The notes beneath the pieces are model-generated. The model had not been told where the DNA came from. It was given only the letters and a program-made list of their open reading frames with translations, and made no database searches. A stretch of 64,000 nt of DNA from Thamnaconus septentrionalis (Eukaryota > Chordata > Actinopteri > Tetraodontiformes > Monacanthidae). Positions 48,146 through 60,420 of the stretch are shown here, piece by piece. How positions within the stretch are numbered: position 1 is the stretch's first letter; the number at the start of each line of letters is the position of its first letter. The translations under genes and the position numbers were made by a program. The stretch is from contig CM020518.1 of NCBI GenBank assembly GCA_009823395.1, forward strand, positions 12,458,501 to 12,522,500. The letters run 5' to 3'.

Positions 48146-50733
48146 TCACTGGTAGCCCAAAGCAGAAGCAGATCCCAGTCTTTGGCTGTAGAGAGCGTAG
48201 TGAGGGTAGTACGGGCCCGTGGTGGGCAGAGAGTGCAGGGAGATGGAGGACGGTCCGGGAGGCAGGTGGACCTTGCTGTAGGGATGATAGCGGCCTAAAC
48301 CCAGGCTGGGGGGAGCCCTGAGGGAGAGGGAACTTTGCATGGAGCCTGGACTGCTCTGGTGCGGGAGATGGAGGTGGCAGGACGCGGGTCCAGAGGTGGA
48401 GCCCGCGAGCAGCTTGCCGTCCATCCCGATGGGAAGAACCGTGTGCGTGCGTAGGTGGGCCAGGAGTTCCTCTGAAGTGGCAAAACGTTTGTCGCAAGGC
48501 CCCCCGGCTGAGACCCAATTACAGGCGTGAGGCAGCGGGTCATTGGGGAGCATGAAGCCGTACGTGTAGAGGGGATGGGACAGGGAGGAGGTCACGCTGG
48601 ACGAGAGAGAGCCTTGGTGGAGGGAGTGGAGCGGGTGGGAAGGGTACACCAGTGGGAAGTTTGACTTTAGGGTGGATGAAGGGTCATGGATGCAGGAGTT
48701 GCAGTTGCTTCCACCCAGATGGGGCACACTGGGGTAACTGAGACAGTAGGGGTCCCTGCAAAGGCCCTGCATGAAGGATGGGGGTGAGGCCCCGGTTAGA
48801 GGGCTGGAGCTTGGGTGCTTCCCAGGAACTCCCATTCCTCCCACACCAAGGCCTGACTTTGTCGGATCCAACCCAGGGACAAATTGGGACGGGTAGCCTG
48901 CGTAGGCGCCCACTAAAGATCCATGGTAGCCAACGTTGGAGGCGGGCAGCGGGAAGAGAGGCTGGCTCGTCTTGTAAGGGGAAATGGGTGTGATGCGCCC
49001 GGGACCCAGGCTCGACTGGGTAGACTCCGCTTTTCCTCCCTCGTGAGCGGAGGCGCCGTCGGAGCTGCCGTTACTACAGTTTGTGCTTTCGCGGACGTGG
49101 CTGGAGTTTGCCGAGTGAGGGCCGTCAGAGTTGGCCTTGCTCGCTTCGGCGTCCTTTTTGGGATGGCTGTTATTGCTGTTGGCGGTGGAACCAGCGGGGC
49201 TGCCCTGCTCGCGAGCACTGTCTTCGTTGGGAGCCTGGCCGTGTCCTGTGGACTGCCTACCAGGAGACTGGTTCTGTCTGTGAGTGGGCTGCTGCTGCTG
49301 CTGCTGCTGCTGCTGAGCGAGTCCCGGTGGGCTGCTGCTGCTGGTCCTAGAACTGGGTGAGGCAGCATGGGGCGGGTAGGACTGCTGGCCAGCGGCGGAA
49401 CTGCCAGTAGTGGTAACATTATTGCTGGGCACCCTGAACCCCATTTTGTCGTTGCTGCTGGAGCTGCTGGTGGTAACTCCGTCACGGCGACAGTCTCCGC
49501 TGCCTTTGCTGTAGGGTTTGAAGCTGCACTTGTCCTCCAGGGAGGGGCGGTGCTCGCCCAGCTTCAGGCTGGAGACGGACGAGCGGCTGCTGGACTCCTT
49601 GTCTCCCTGAGTGCAGGAGGAGCCCAGCTTGGACGAGGATGGAGGGTCTGGTTTACCAATCTGAGAGCACGTCTGTGCCAGCAGGGCCAGCGGACTCTTC
49701 TTGGCATCCAGCTACAACAAATACACATTCAGATTAACCTCTGTGTTTATTTTAGTGGATTTTCAAGACCAAAGCAAAGGCTCCACTTTCAAGCATTCTT
49801 GGTTTACTGCACGGTAAACACAGATAACTCAGGCCTACTAATACAAAAATGAACCAGTAATTGAACAAAACAACATTGTATGATTATTTGCAAAAAAAAA
49901 ACAACATACATATTGTATTATCACATAATAAATAACTTTACAGAAGAAAGTGTAATTTGCTAGTTCGTTAACTAAAACATACAACTACTTCCTGATGTGT
50001 CTTTTAAAATTAAAACGATTAGATATTACACATGATTTAACTTAGTTGAGTATTATTTGCTGTTTTGTTTTTTTCCTCTTTTAGGAGGAGCCTTGGATGA
50101 GGAACTAAAAGCCATTTGAACGACGTCAACCCGGGATTATTTCGGGGAAACTGACAGAAATTATCTAAAGACTATCGACACGTTGATCGATCCGTTTAGG
50201 GAATCTCAGCTCTGTTCCACAAGTCATCCAAGGCATGACATCGCTATGTTAGCTCGCGGAAGACCTGCTTGCTATCTCTCCATAGGATCGATCTTTGTTC
50301 ATTCCAGTAAAAGTTGGAATCCGATTGCAACCTCCTGCGCGCGCGGGTTAAGTACGGCGGTTTGAAAACGTTGCAGAAGTAAACGCAACATCTGTCGCAA
50401 ATAAAATATCGCAGCGATGTTTAAAAAAAAACACCAACAAAAAAAACAACTGTATTTATTTTAAAAAAAAAAAAAAAACAAAAAAAACCGGTAACCTACC
50501 TCAATGCTGACTGGTGCGGACGTCAAAGGCTGCAAGTAATCCGGATGCAGCAAGTGTCCCGTGTGCGCCGTCAACATCTTGATGACTCGGATGGGGAGCC
50601 GCTTGGCCTGCCGGAGAGGGTCCAGGGGGGTCAACAGAGAGACGGCGGCGCCGGGACGGAGGTGCGCTGCGCCGCTGCTCTCGCTCTGCTCGATCCGCGT
50701 ACACACTCGCTCCGCGGCGGGGGGATATTTCAT
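48146..50733 (-). CDS. znf703: Zinc finger protein 703 (NocA/Nlz family repressor), 2 coding exons
   Basis: A nuclear co-repressor of the NocA/Elbow/Nlz family that works with Groucho/TLE; its zebrafish relatives act in hindbrain patterning and the human gene is a luminal breast cancer oncogene. Exons (minus): 50733-50500 and 49711-48146, 1,800 nt, 599 residues; human ZNF703 has 590. Visible features: AVSLL and DPLRQAKRLPIRV near the N terminus (about 31-51); the SPLALLAQT box from residue 84; FKPY (142-145), a Groucho-type motif; a nine-Gln run (211-219); the ITPISPYK and LDPTKSGL regions; a YGFML motif; one atypical C2H2 finger (C475, C484, H497, H501); and the family C terminus SASALGYQ. 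These match ZNF703 better than ZNF503. The start is the only Met in the open 5' part of exon 1; it differs from the mammalian N terminus. An extra upstream exon cannot be excluded. Confidence 0.93.
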
Positions 50734-51300
50734 TGGACAGGGGGCGCTGCGCTCTACGGGCGGTGTGGGCGAAGAGCGGCGTGCGTCACTGTCCCGGTTT
50801 CCCCCCCCCCCCCCCGGCAAAAAATAAAATAAAATAAAATAATTGACCCAAAAAAGAAAAAAAAAAAAGAAAAAACAACAATCAAGAGTGAATGCGCGGA
50901 GAGGTTAAATGTAATCCATGCAGACAGCGGTCAGAATATCCACACAGCTGGAGACGCTGCTCAGTCCGTCGGAGGCATCTTCTTCTTTTTCTTCTTCTTC
51001 TCCTACTTCTCCGCTCCGAACCAGACCGAGGGCAGACAGTCCGACGTGAGTCAGTGACCATGAACGCCGCGCAGATTTTTCTTCTTTTTTTTCTTTTTTT
51101 TTCTTTTTTTTTTTCTAAGTGCGTGTCGTCCGCGACACCTTTCCTTTAATGCGTTCCAAGTGTTGCGAAGACGCCTGGCCGCCGCGGTGCCGCTCCGGAC
51201 CTCAGCAGCTCACTGATCGCACCCAGAACGGCAGACTCAGTCCGGAGCGTCCCGCTGGCTGGCTGGCTGGCTGGCTGCATCGCAAATGAGCTGGGCGGAG
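50734..51300 (-). promoter_or_regulatory. znf703: Probable znf703 5'UTR and promoter
   Basis: GC-rich, CpG-rich sequence upstream of the znf703 ATG, interrupted by A/T homopolymer blocks (50,822-50,880 and 51,075-51,115). Exon 1 is open without Met up to about 50,820, so translation probably begins at 50,733. No TATA box is assigned. A four-fold GGCT repeat lies at about 51,257-51,275. Confidence 0.45.
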
Positions 51301-54300
51301 ACAGTGGAGGCGAGGGCGGGGCCACGACGTCCTCAAAGTCAACAAATCAGCCCTTTTTTAAAAAAAACTATCTTATCTATGACTGGTTGATGTATTTTTA
51401 TTATTATTAACTTTGGAGCCGACGTTAATAGATAAGACATTTATATATTAAACTCATGTTCAAAGTGTTTAAAGCGTCTGCCGTACCTGCTTCCAAAACA
51501 AGCAACAACAACAGGTTTCAAAGTATGTTTGTTATTAAAAAAAAGAAAAGGAAAAAAAAAAAGGTTTCATGTGACTGATACTGTCACATTCCTTTGACGT
51601 GTTTTGACTGAAAGATGACTGGAGGACAATGTTATCTGATGTCCTGTGACACAGGTCTATCAGCTGAGATAGCACGATTGATGGATTGATATGATAGCCT
51701 GGTGACATTTTGCAGGTTAAACTGCAACCATCAGACGCAAATTCCCCTCATTCACTTCACTAATGAACGGTTGAAAATGCTCGAAGTCACCGTTTGTGCG
51801 TTCAAAGTAAGATACACAAAGTGGTTTGAAGTTGTATTGCAAATTAAAAAAAGGCAAACAAATAAAACACGTTGTCGTGTGAAGAGCAAATATACGCTGT
51901 ATATACGCAGAGCTTCCCTTCACAGAATCAAGCTGAACACGGCCTGCGCCGACCCGTTGGAAAGCAGTTTCAGTATTAACACGTTAGAAAGTTGTCATGG
52001 TTATCAACAACGTTGTAGTGAAAACAGCCACTATTTATTTATTTACTCGCTTACTTATTTATTGTGACATTTGTCCATGGAGCCTGGTTAAAACTTTTCT
52101 TTGAGGCTCTTTGTTTTGGTCTTTGCCAAACCCAGGGAAAAAAAAGAAAAGAAAGTCTCTATCTCCAGAATGCTCTGCCTTCGATTTTCCACAGCAACTT
52201 CAAACAGCGCGGGGCTAATTTTAAGCATGAAATATGCCACAGCATGAGATGTGCGCCGGGTTTGAGGACAGCTTTGTGTCCTCTGCTATTTGGAAAATAA
52301 TGTGATACTCTGTTTGTCAGGGTTTTATGGCCTTTATAACCGGCATAAATCATATTCATCCTGCTTTTTGTGCTCGCTGAGCCAAGGTTGCTTCAGGGCA
52401 AAAGCTACACAGAGGGATTCTTTGTACGACGACCGGCTGAGCCTGAAAATGCAAAAATTTATCACGACCATTTAATCTTTAGGAGCAAATGAACACCAGC
52501 AGGCTTTTTTTTTTTTCCTTTTCTCTAATCGGGGGTGGAAATAATCATGCGCTGATTACCAGACGAATAAAAGGGACTCAAGTATGTGGAGAACATGTGT
52601 GAAGTTAAACACGGTCAGGCAGATTGCGGGTGTCGAGCTGTTAAAAACAGCAAGTGCTTGACATATGATTACCAAGTGGGTTTGAAACTTTTTTTTTAAG
52701 TTTGTCTTGGGCAGAAAAGAAAGACGCCACCCAAAACCATGAGTATGTGGAAAAACACTTTGACAGAAACGTCAAACGGAATCATGTGATCCCCACTCGG
52801 TGACACATACGCAGATCTGAGGCCCAGATGACAACTTCACAGAGTGGGGGGGCTCGACTTGGCCCGCGACCGCGGTTCTCCGAGGCCCGCTATTAAAAGT
52901 AAACGCGAGCGCAATGGCCCGGAGAACAAAGTCAGCCAGCGGTGGGGAAGAAGTCATAATGTCACACGGTGCGATCCGTCACTCCGCTGTCAACGCGGCA
53001 GACTCGGCAAGCGCCCGAGGGGAGATTTACAAGTCCAGATGTTTGCTTTTCATAGCGAGGGCAAGGCGGCCGTGTTTGTTGAGCGCAATTTGATTGCAAG
53101 GCAGTTTGAAGCCGGTCGCAGGCGAGGAGAGGAGAGGGAAAGGGCACCATGTGAGAACTTGAACCTCAGCGGAGCAACGCCCCGCTATGAGTTCTCCAGA
53201 AGAAAAATATTTTGGGGAGCTGCACATTTAACCTTTTGTTTTTAGCTTTCCGGCATTTAAAAAAAACAAAAACCAACAAAAAACACTCGCTGTTAGCTTG
53301 ACAGCTAAAGCCGACGCTTTGTCGGGCTTTTCGGGAGAGAACAAGGTGAGGTGGAAAGAGCATCTGGCCGGGGTTGATGCCAATAATTGGGGAGAGGCGA
53401 GGCAAATGCCCTTTGTGACATCACGACATGAGCAATTTCACAAATTTCACAAGCTAGTGACATGCTTTCCTTCTTAGCTACGCTGACCTTTGTATACCTA
53501 ACACCGGGGGCTTCCAAGACAAGAAACATTTCCAGAAGAAAGAGGACACTTGAGTGGCGGCGTGCTCTTTTGCGCCCAAGTCACAGATTGTACTGATGGT
53601 AGGTGACGGAGGCAGGACAGGACAGGGCGCATACCTGGCACTTACAACACTGTGAAGCAAAGTTCACACGGGCGCCTCGCACTGCGCGTCACACTGACAA
53701 GAGACTCGCTTGTGTGAGGAGAGAATTTAGCAATTACCTGTCAGGCAGCCCGGGCAGCTGTTTGACTGTCGGCAACGCATGGAGGTCACGGGGTCAGACG
53801 CAGCCTATCCGCTGCAGCTCTATGAATGTGTTTAATTTGTACATTTCTTCCCCCGACCCCCCCACCCCTCCCTGCTTTTTGCTCTCAGCTCATTCAACTA
53901 CGTAAAGACGCACTGGAGTCTATTTGCCTTTATTCTTTTAAGCCATTTGGACCAAAGGAAGAGGAAGGAGATTCAGACGGATCGCCCCCAAGATTAATGG
54001 CTCTATAAATCCGGAATGCTAATAACTTTATTGCATTACCACCTGCTGACTGATTTTTTGCGATGAGCTAATTTTGCTAACCTAATTATACAATGGATTG
54101 GTTAAAGTACTTAAAAATTACGGCTGACACGAACTATTAGCGGCGGGCCCAAAAATAGTCTCGGCACTGAAAGGGCCGCGATTCCGCCGCTCCTCCGCGT
54201 CGTCAATTGAGCGGCAAATCAGTCCTAATCCCTCATAACCTGTGGTTAAAACGGCTGCATAATGTGAATTACGCTGACAGATTTCTCTTCACATGTTGCC

Positions 54301-56470
54301 ACGTCCTGTCCTCCGCAAGCTTCCAAAAAGCAATGGCTCACATCTGAATATAAATAAAAGGGGGGGGGCATATTAATACCTATGGGGGAAAGATTTTTAT
54401 TTATTTTCTTAGCTATTCATCCAAAGATGCACATCAGAATGGGAAAAGGCTCTTTTTCTGCTTCCTCCCTCCTGCTAACGCATGCCTTCAGGTATCAGCG
54501 GTAGGACACTTGTCTAAAATAACTGCCTTGACCTCCTGCCATAAACGGCAGCGCAGTTACTCCGGGCCATCCATCAATGTCCAATTTGGTGATAAGGGTG
54601 GAATCAGCATCTCCACAGGAAGGAAGGTCACAGTCTGCAGAGTATAGCAGAGGCGAGAGTTGGAAACACTGCCTCCGTTGTTCTTTGGATATCGATACCT
54701 GCGCTCTCTATTGGCACGCAACAACAGACCCGGGGGGGTCGATGCGAAGGCGCAATAAATCGATGGCTTGAAATGCGGCTCTGAAGGTATTTAGCGGCTC
54801 GGAAAAAGGTGCGACCTCGGGGCTGTTAAAAATAAAAAGCCGCTGCCTTTTATGGAACCTTTTTGGTGTTTGATGCCACAATAGGAAGCCATGTGTATTG
54901 TAAGTCTCCCCGCAGACGCAGATGATAGGGGCGCAACAGATGTTATAAAAGCTGCCGAGAACAAAGACAGGAACGAGGTCTGGGTTGAGTGCAAGGTCAC
55001 TCGCGGCTTTCACTTAAGGGGGTCGGGGGGGGGGGTCAATTTCCTGAGTTTATCCAAGTATTATTTGTCTAAACCCGGGTCAGGGTGACTAATGGGCTGA
55101 GCCTAAATTTAATTAAACTAATAGAGAACCTGTGCACCGGGATTAGCCTGGACAGGGCGATGGATGTCTCGCGATATGTCGGGAGTTGCAGCGAGTTGTG
55201 AAGACAAGAAACACTGAAGTGGTAAACGAGCATCAGCGGGTAGAAGAACCCACTGGCGACAAAGTCTTCATCATTCCAGTATCGCTGCAGTGCTTCAACC
55301 TTCAGAATCACGTTTTTAACTTTCGAACTGCGCTGCGCCAGCTAGCATGTTCTCGCATGAGGGCGCTGGGCAGGCAAACCACTGTTGCGTCGTACTTCAC
55401 CTGACCAGTAGGGGGCCGTTGTGTCAATGAGAGTCCCATTACGCCCAGGATGCGTCAATAATTTTGCGACGACAAAATGACCTCGCAACTCTCATTTCAA
55501 GGCGTCTTCACTTTGTTCGGTCAGACCTTTTAGCTTGACTCTGACGGATGCCTGCGTTACCCATAATGCACGTGGAAGAGTCGGCTGTGTTTTTCCAGGC
55601 AAGGGAAAAACACGGTCACATCGCAGAGCTCCGCACTAGCGTCATGGGTAGATCCAACGCCGGCCAAACTGTGTTTTCCCCCCACTTGCGGAGCACCAGG
55701 CCAGCGCCGCTGTTTACGTCGCGCTGACGGCTCCTTATCGCAGCCGCGACTCCGCGTCCGCAGGGCCTGCAATTAGGAAACTCCCGACCTCGTAGCAGGA
55801 AACAAAACTGTTTGTGGGAGGGAAGGAGGAAAGACGGAGACGAGCGCGGGGAGCGCGCAAGAGGAGCCGGAGGAGGTCCAACGCTGAACATGTAGCCGGC
55901 GTAAACAAAGGGCCTCTTCTCTTTAACTTCTCGTGACCCGACACTGAGCCGGTGTTTTTAACGAGCAGCGGCGAGTGTGCCAGTGATTTACATTTCTTGC
56001 CTCGTTCAGGGGGAGGCTTCCTTTGTTTGTCACTCGGGGCGGGGGACGCGACAACAAAAGAAAATCAAAACAGGCAGCCTCCAGAAAACGGTGTTAGCGG
56101 TGCGCTAAAAGTTAGCGCTGAAGACTATTTGACTTCAGCCGGAGACCCGAACGGGACTGAACTCTAAACTCCGCACTCGCCCAGATTCCATTTTCACTTT
56201 GGCCACAGGCCGCTAACCTCAATCTCGCACACCCCGTCCTAACGCGCTCCAACCTCGAGCGCTTTCAACGGGGTCACGGCGTTTCAGAACCAATCAGCGT
56301 CCTTCTAGCCGTGACACAAGCAGCCGCGGCAGCGCAAGTCCGGGGGGGGGACGGACGCACAGGGGAGGACGAAGAAGAAACAGAGGGAGTGACTGCTACG
56401 CTAAAACACGCAGGTGTGGTACAGTGGTGGTAGTAGCACTGCAATGCGAACTGGATGGCATTGTTTAGCT

Positions 56471-56772
56471 CAGAGGTGGGCAAAGGTTTTGACTTGTGGG
56501 TCACAACCGGTTTCTAAAATGTGACACAGGGGCCGAACCAGGAGCAGACGGATGGAGAGTTTTGGTGACCCCACCTCATAGGAGAGAAAAAATATAAGTA
56601 GAAAACATGCAAACAGAAGCATGACAACAAAATATCTGTCTTTGAAGCCCCACGGTATTTTAGCTCTTTATTGAAATTACTCTTAAAAACAAAGAACATT
56701 GGATGAAATACAACTATTATGACTTACTGACCAGGATAAAAAGCTTAACGGGCCACGGTTTGCCCATGCCTG
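56471..56772. mobile_element. Non-autonomous hAT (Charlie-type) MITE
   Basis: The left end (from 56,471) starts with a CAGAGGTGGGCAAA-type terminus and the right end (to 56,772) is its imperfect reverse complement; both resemble hAT/Charlie ends, where the terminus is followed by a GGGCC-type stretch. Eight-base flanks 56,463-56,470 and 56,773-56,780 agree at 7 of 8 bases, the hAT target-site length. It is 302 bp long with no transposase ORF. Confidence 0.8.
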
Positions 56773-56815
56773 GTCTAGCTATATCCGCTACATATAGCGG
56801 ATATAGCTAGACCAG
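56770..56815. repeat. Perfect 21-bp inverted repeat with 4-base loop
   Basis: Arms 56,770-56,790 and 56,795-56,815 are perfect reverse complements. The left arm includes the last bases and the target duplication of the adjacent hAT MITE, so the palindrome overlaps the insertion junction. Confidence 0.95.
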
Positions 56816-57701
56816 CTAGACCAGATATATATTGAAGTTTTGATTCCGCTTCACACTTTGCTAAATGTGCCTCCCCGTGTAGATTATCGAACATCTGAAT
56901 GTGTCGTGCGCGCGCGTTGTAGCGTACGCCGATGACAGTGTCTCGTACACGCACAGAGACAGGCTACCCCTCCCCCCAACCCCCGTCAAGTCTGTCCACC
57001 CCGTCACATCAACTTGCCTTCAAACGTTTCAATCGTCGGCGGACGCACACGCGCACTCACTCGCCGTCACACGCTGTCACACGAGCACAGATGCACCCTC
57101 CACGTCCTGTGGGCGGAACGATGCGCAGAGATCACACTGCCAGAGGACGCCAGCCTGCTATCAGATTGTACCGCGCCGTCCGCTGAAATTTCATCTGACA
57201 TCAAAGGCGCTTTTTTTTCACACCCCTCAAGATTTGGCTTTTTGCACAACATCTTATTCCAAAAAAAAAAAAAAAAAAAAGCCAAAAAAAAATCAGAACC
57301 GCCTGCTGGCTGGGCTCACATAAAAAAAGAAAAAAAAAAGAAAACTGGAGCCTGCGGCACCCGACGTGATTTTTTTCGTTTTCACCGCTAGAAAAATACG
57401 TTGTTGAATGTGCAGCTTTATCCTAATGTCCTCTAATTCGTCTCCAATCTAAAAGCTGTTTCCATGCTTCACGCAGAGACGTTATTGCACAACTTGAGAA
57501 GGCATGAACAAAAGTGTCACGAATCAAATCAGCGGAAAAAAAATTAATTAATAATAAAGCAGACCTTTGCTTCAGCCCTATTCCAACAAGACTGCATCTT
57601 CAATGCGACCTGAAAGTTACAAGGGAACGCATTAGGCAGCTACTCCAGAATGACTTTATTGTGTGTTTTTAGGGATCTAGCGAAGCTTCTGTGCGCCACC
57701 G

Positions 57702-57719
57702 CTGCCGCGGCCGCGGCAG
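57702..57719. repeat. Perfect 18-bp GC palindrome
   Basis: Centre GGCC with no spacer; entirely C/G apart from the outer T and A. It sits inside otherwise balanced, repeat-poor sequence. Confidence 0.9.
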
Positions 57720-58862
57720 AGAAATTGATTGAAACGACTGCGCAGCCCTGGAGGGGCTAAACAAACCTTTCCATTGCTCCCTGTGGCATTCGCTCAAGCC
57801 CTCCAGTAGCGAGGCAACCGTTTGCAATTGATTTCCTTTCTCTTTGAAACACTTTAACAGAAAAAGCGAGGCCGTGCTTATCTCATTTGTGAAGCTCTGG
57901 GGGCAGAGATTTATCTTCGGCTGATGTCTATCTTAATCACATGGTTCCTGGAGTGACTGTGGAAATGTTTTCCCCGCTTGAAGGGCGGCAGCGGCAAGTT
58001 ATTGGGTATTAATAAGCCAAATGAAAAAGAGCAACCTTAAAGCGCTTTGACTGAATATATTTGAGAGGTTGTTTTTTTTTTCTTCTAGCTTAGAGGCCGA
58101 CGGAAACTCAGCGTGAGGCTGAAGCTAACGCTAACGCTAAGTCCCCCGAGCGAAGCGCATGTCACTAGCTTGTGAGAAATGGGAAATGAATGGCCTTTAT
58201 TTTCAGACGCGCGGGCTTTGGAGACAAACAATGAGAAAAGACTCTGCGGTTTCGCAATTACACGGCCCCGACGGTGACCGGAGCTCCAACAAAAGGAAGT
58301 GAGACTCATGCAGAAAACCAGCCCCCCCCCCCGTAACTCACCCAGTGGCCTTCTTGGCGGCGTGTTCGGCCGGGGCTCTGGCGCGGAGGCAAACCTAGCA
58401 AAGTCATAAAAAGGCGGCTGGCGACACACAGCGGATGCGACGGCAGCAATTAGGGGGAAGCACGCTGTCATTACCATGCGGCCCGTCTGTCCAAACAGTT
58501 TTCGCGAGGCAGAAACAACAGAACAAGTTGGCATCGCCGCCGGAGGCCAGAATGCAAGTCGGACGAGGAGGGACTGAACTGCAAGAAAGGACGACCCTAA
58601 GTATGGATGAATGGGTGAATGGATGGCTGGATGAAATAACAGATAAAGAGCATTTTTTTTGCCCCCCTTATTTTTACGTTAGGGTTAGGGTCCATTAATA
58701 TTGTGACTGTTTTCTGTCTGGTAATTGTAGTATTTATTATCATATATTAATACTAAACTTTTTCAACTCATATATTTCAATTGATACCCACACACACAAA
58801 ACCATTAATGTTTGTTATTCACTCTCTGTCTGTCTACCCGCGTCACTGTATCGTCCTGTTGC

Positions 58863-58893
58863 ACAATACAAATAAAATAAAATAAAATAAAAT
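58863..58893. repeat. AAAAT-type pentanucleotide repeat
   Basis: About five tandem pentanucleotide units, noncoding. Confidence 0.85.
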
Positions 58894-59592
58894 AGTCTGT
58901 CCCTCTTGAGGCCATTTTTTTTTTTTTTTTTTGGCATTTGGGATCCGGATTCTCTGCCGGTAATGAGAAAGCAGGCGGCGCAGGAAGTCAATGGCCCCTC
59001 ACTCCGCGTCCCCATTAATCCTCCAGCTGCCTATAAAATCAAAGACGGGGCAGTTAGCTTGCAGCAGGCCGCTGGACCGAGACCTGTGTCGCGCATCGAT
59101 CCCCTCCCTCCGACCGGCTCGATAAGTCACCTGACAAGGAAGCCCAGCGGATCATTCCAACCCGTCCGTCAGACGGCTTTATTTAACTCCGACTTTCGAG
59201 CGCGGATCCGAGCGCCCCAAAACAGTCGGATCCGTTCAAAAAAAAAACGTGTAATTGCAGGGAGTTGGCACGATTTCGCCGTTTCGTCCCACATGTGTCA
59301 TAGCTCAGCGCTCGCCGCACGCCTACTCTGCTCACCACCCCCCCCCGACCCCCACCCCCCCGGGCCGAGAGACACGTCGAGCCGAGGCAGACAAAGTCTG
59401 TCATAACACTTGACTCGCGGTTTAACAGACTATGGCAACACTGGAAGGTGGTAAATGAGATTGCTTTCTTTATTTGTGTTTCTGTCTCGGCAAATAAATC
59501 AAAAAAAAAAAAAAAAAACCCACGAGAACGAGAGCGCCTGTACGGCTGATTAAATCAAACTGCCCCCCTGCAGTAATTCCATCTTCCGGGGG

Positions 59593-59593
<1 letters not shown>

Positions 59594-59627
<34 letters not shown>
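59594..59627. repeat. GT microsatellite
   Basis: Pure GT run, followed by a G-rich stretch; two CA runs (about 59,788-59,806 and 59,861-59,882) lie within 260 bp in the opposite sense. Confidence 0.95.
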
Positions 59628-59787
59628 GGGGGCGGGGGGGGTTGAATTCTGTTTGGACACATTTACGTCTCTCAGCGGTTCCGCGCTGTTCCGCATGCCG
59701 TCGTGACAGCGGAAAAAGAAGTGGGAGTGCGACAACGTCGACCGTATTGCTTCTGTCATCCGTGAGGTTGGGACTGTCGTGCCCCCC

Positions 59788-59882
59788 CCACACACACACA
59801 CACACAGGAAGGGGAAAAGATTTGATGCGCCAGCCAATCGGTGGAATTTCATCAGCAGGCTACACACACACACACACACACA
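59788..59882. repeat. Two CA microsatellites
   Basis: CA runs at about 59,788-59,806 and 59,861-59,882 separated by about 55 bp of unique sequence. Confidence 0.9.
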
Positions 59883-60235
59883 GGGGCCCGTGAGCTCAGT
59901 TTTTTGTTTTTTTTTGGAGGCACCGCTGTTAAAATGGATAAAACAAGCCTTCAAAAGATCTAGGAGAGCCGCTCGCTGAGCTAGCCTATAGCTAGCTAAG
60001 CGAAGAAACGCTCACAACTGTCTGACACCGACCTCGCTAACGCTCACCCCCTCCGCTGCTGGCTACTCGCGCGAGAGAATCTGCATTTTCAACTCGCCGC
60101 CGCGGCACGCGGCCCCTTATTTACAGTGCATTTTTTGCACGGCTAATGTTAGCGATCATGCTCGCCGTCCCGTTCCGGGTGTCGAAAATCGTGAGAGGGC
60201 TCATAAATTCCTCCGCTGATCATCCGCCGAACCCC

Positions 60236-60420
60236 CCCACACACACACACACCCCACACCCCCTTTAGTTTGCAATGACAAAGTGCTCTATTTAGGAAGT
60301 TAGATTGAAGTGTCTGGGGTCTAATTTATCGCTCCGGGATGAATACATGAATGTGAAGTAGCGCCATATTTCACCCTCGCTCGCTCGCGCGCGCGCACAC
60401 ACACAGACGCACGCACGCAC
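60236..60420. repeat. CA and GC/CA repeats
   Basis: CA runs at about 60,238-60,252 and a GCGC-CACA-GCAC run at about 60,380-60,420, noncoding. Confidence 0.8.

Noticed and set aside
50733..50820. N-terminal extension of znf703 upstream of the chosen Met
   Set aside because: The frame is open but has no ATG; the apparent start there is a TTG.
58679..58690. Telomere-like TTAGGG motif
   Set aside because: Only two units; far too short to be an interstitial telomere.
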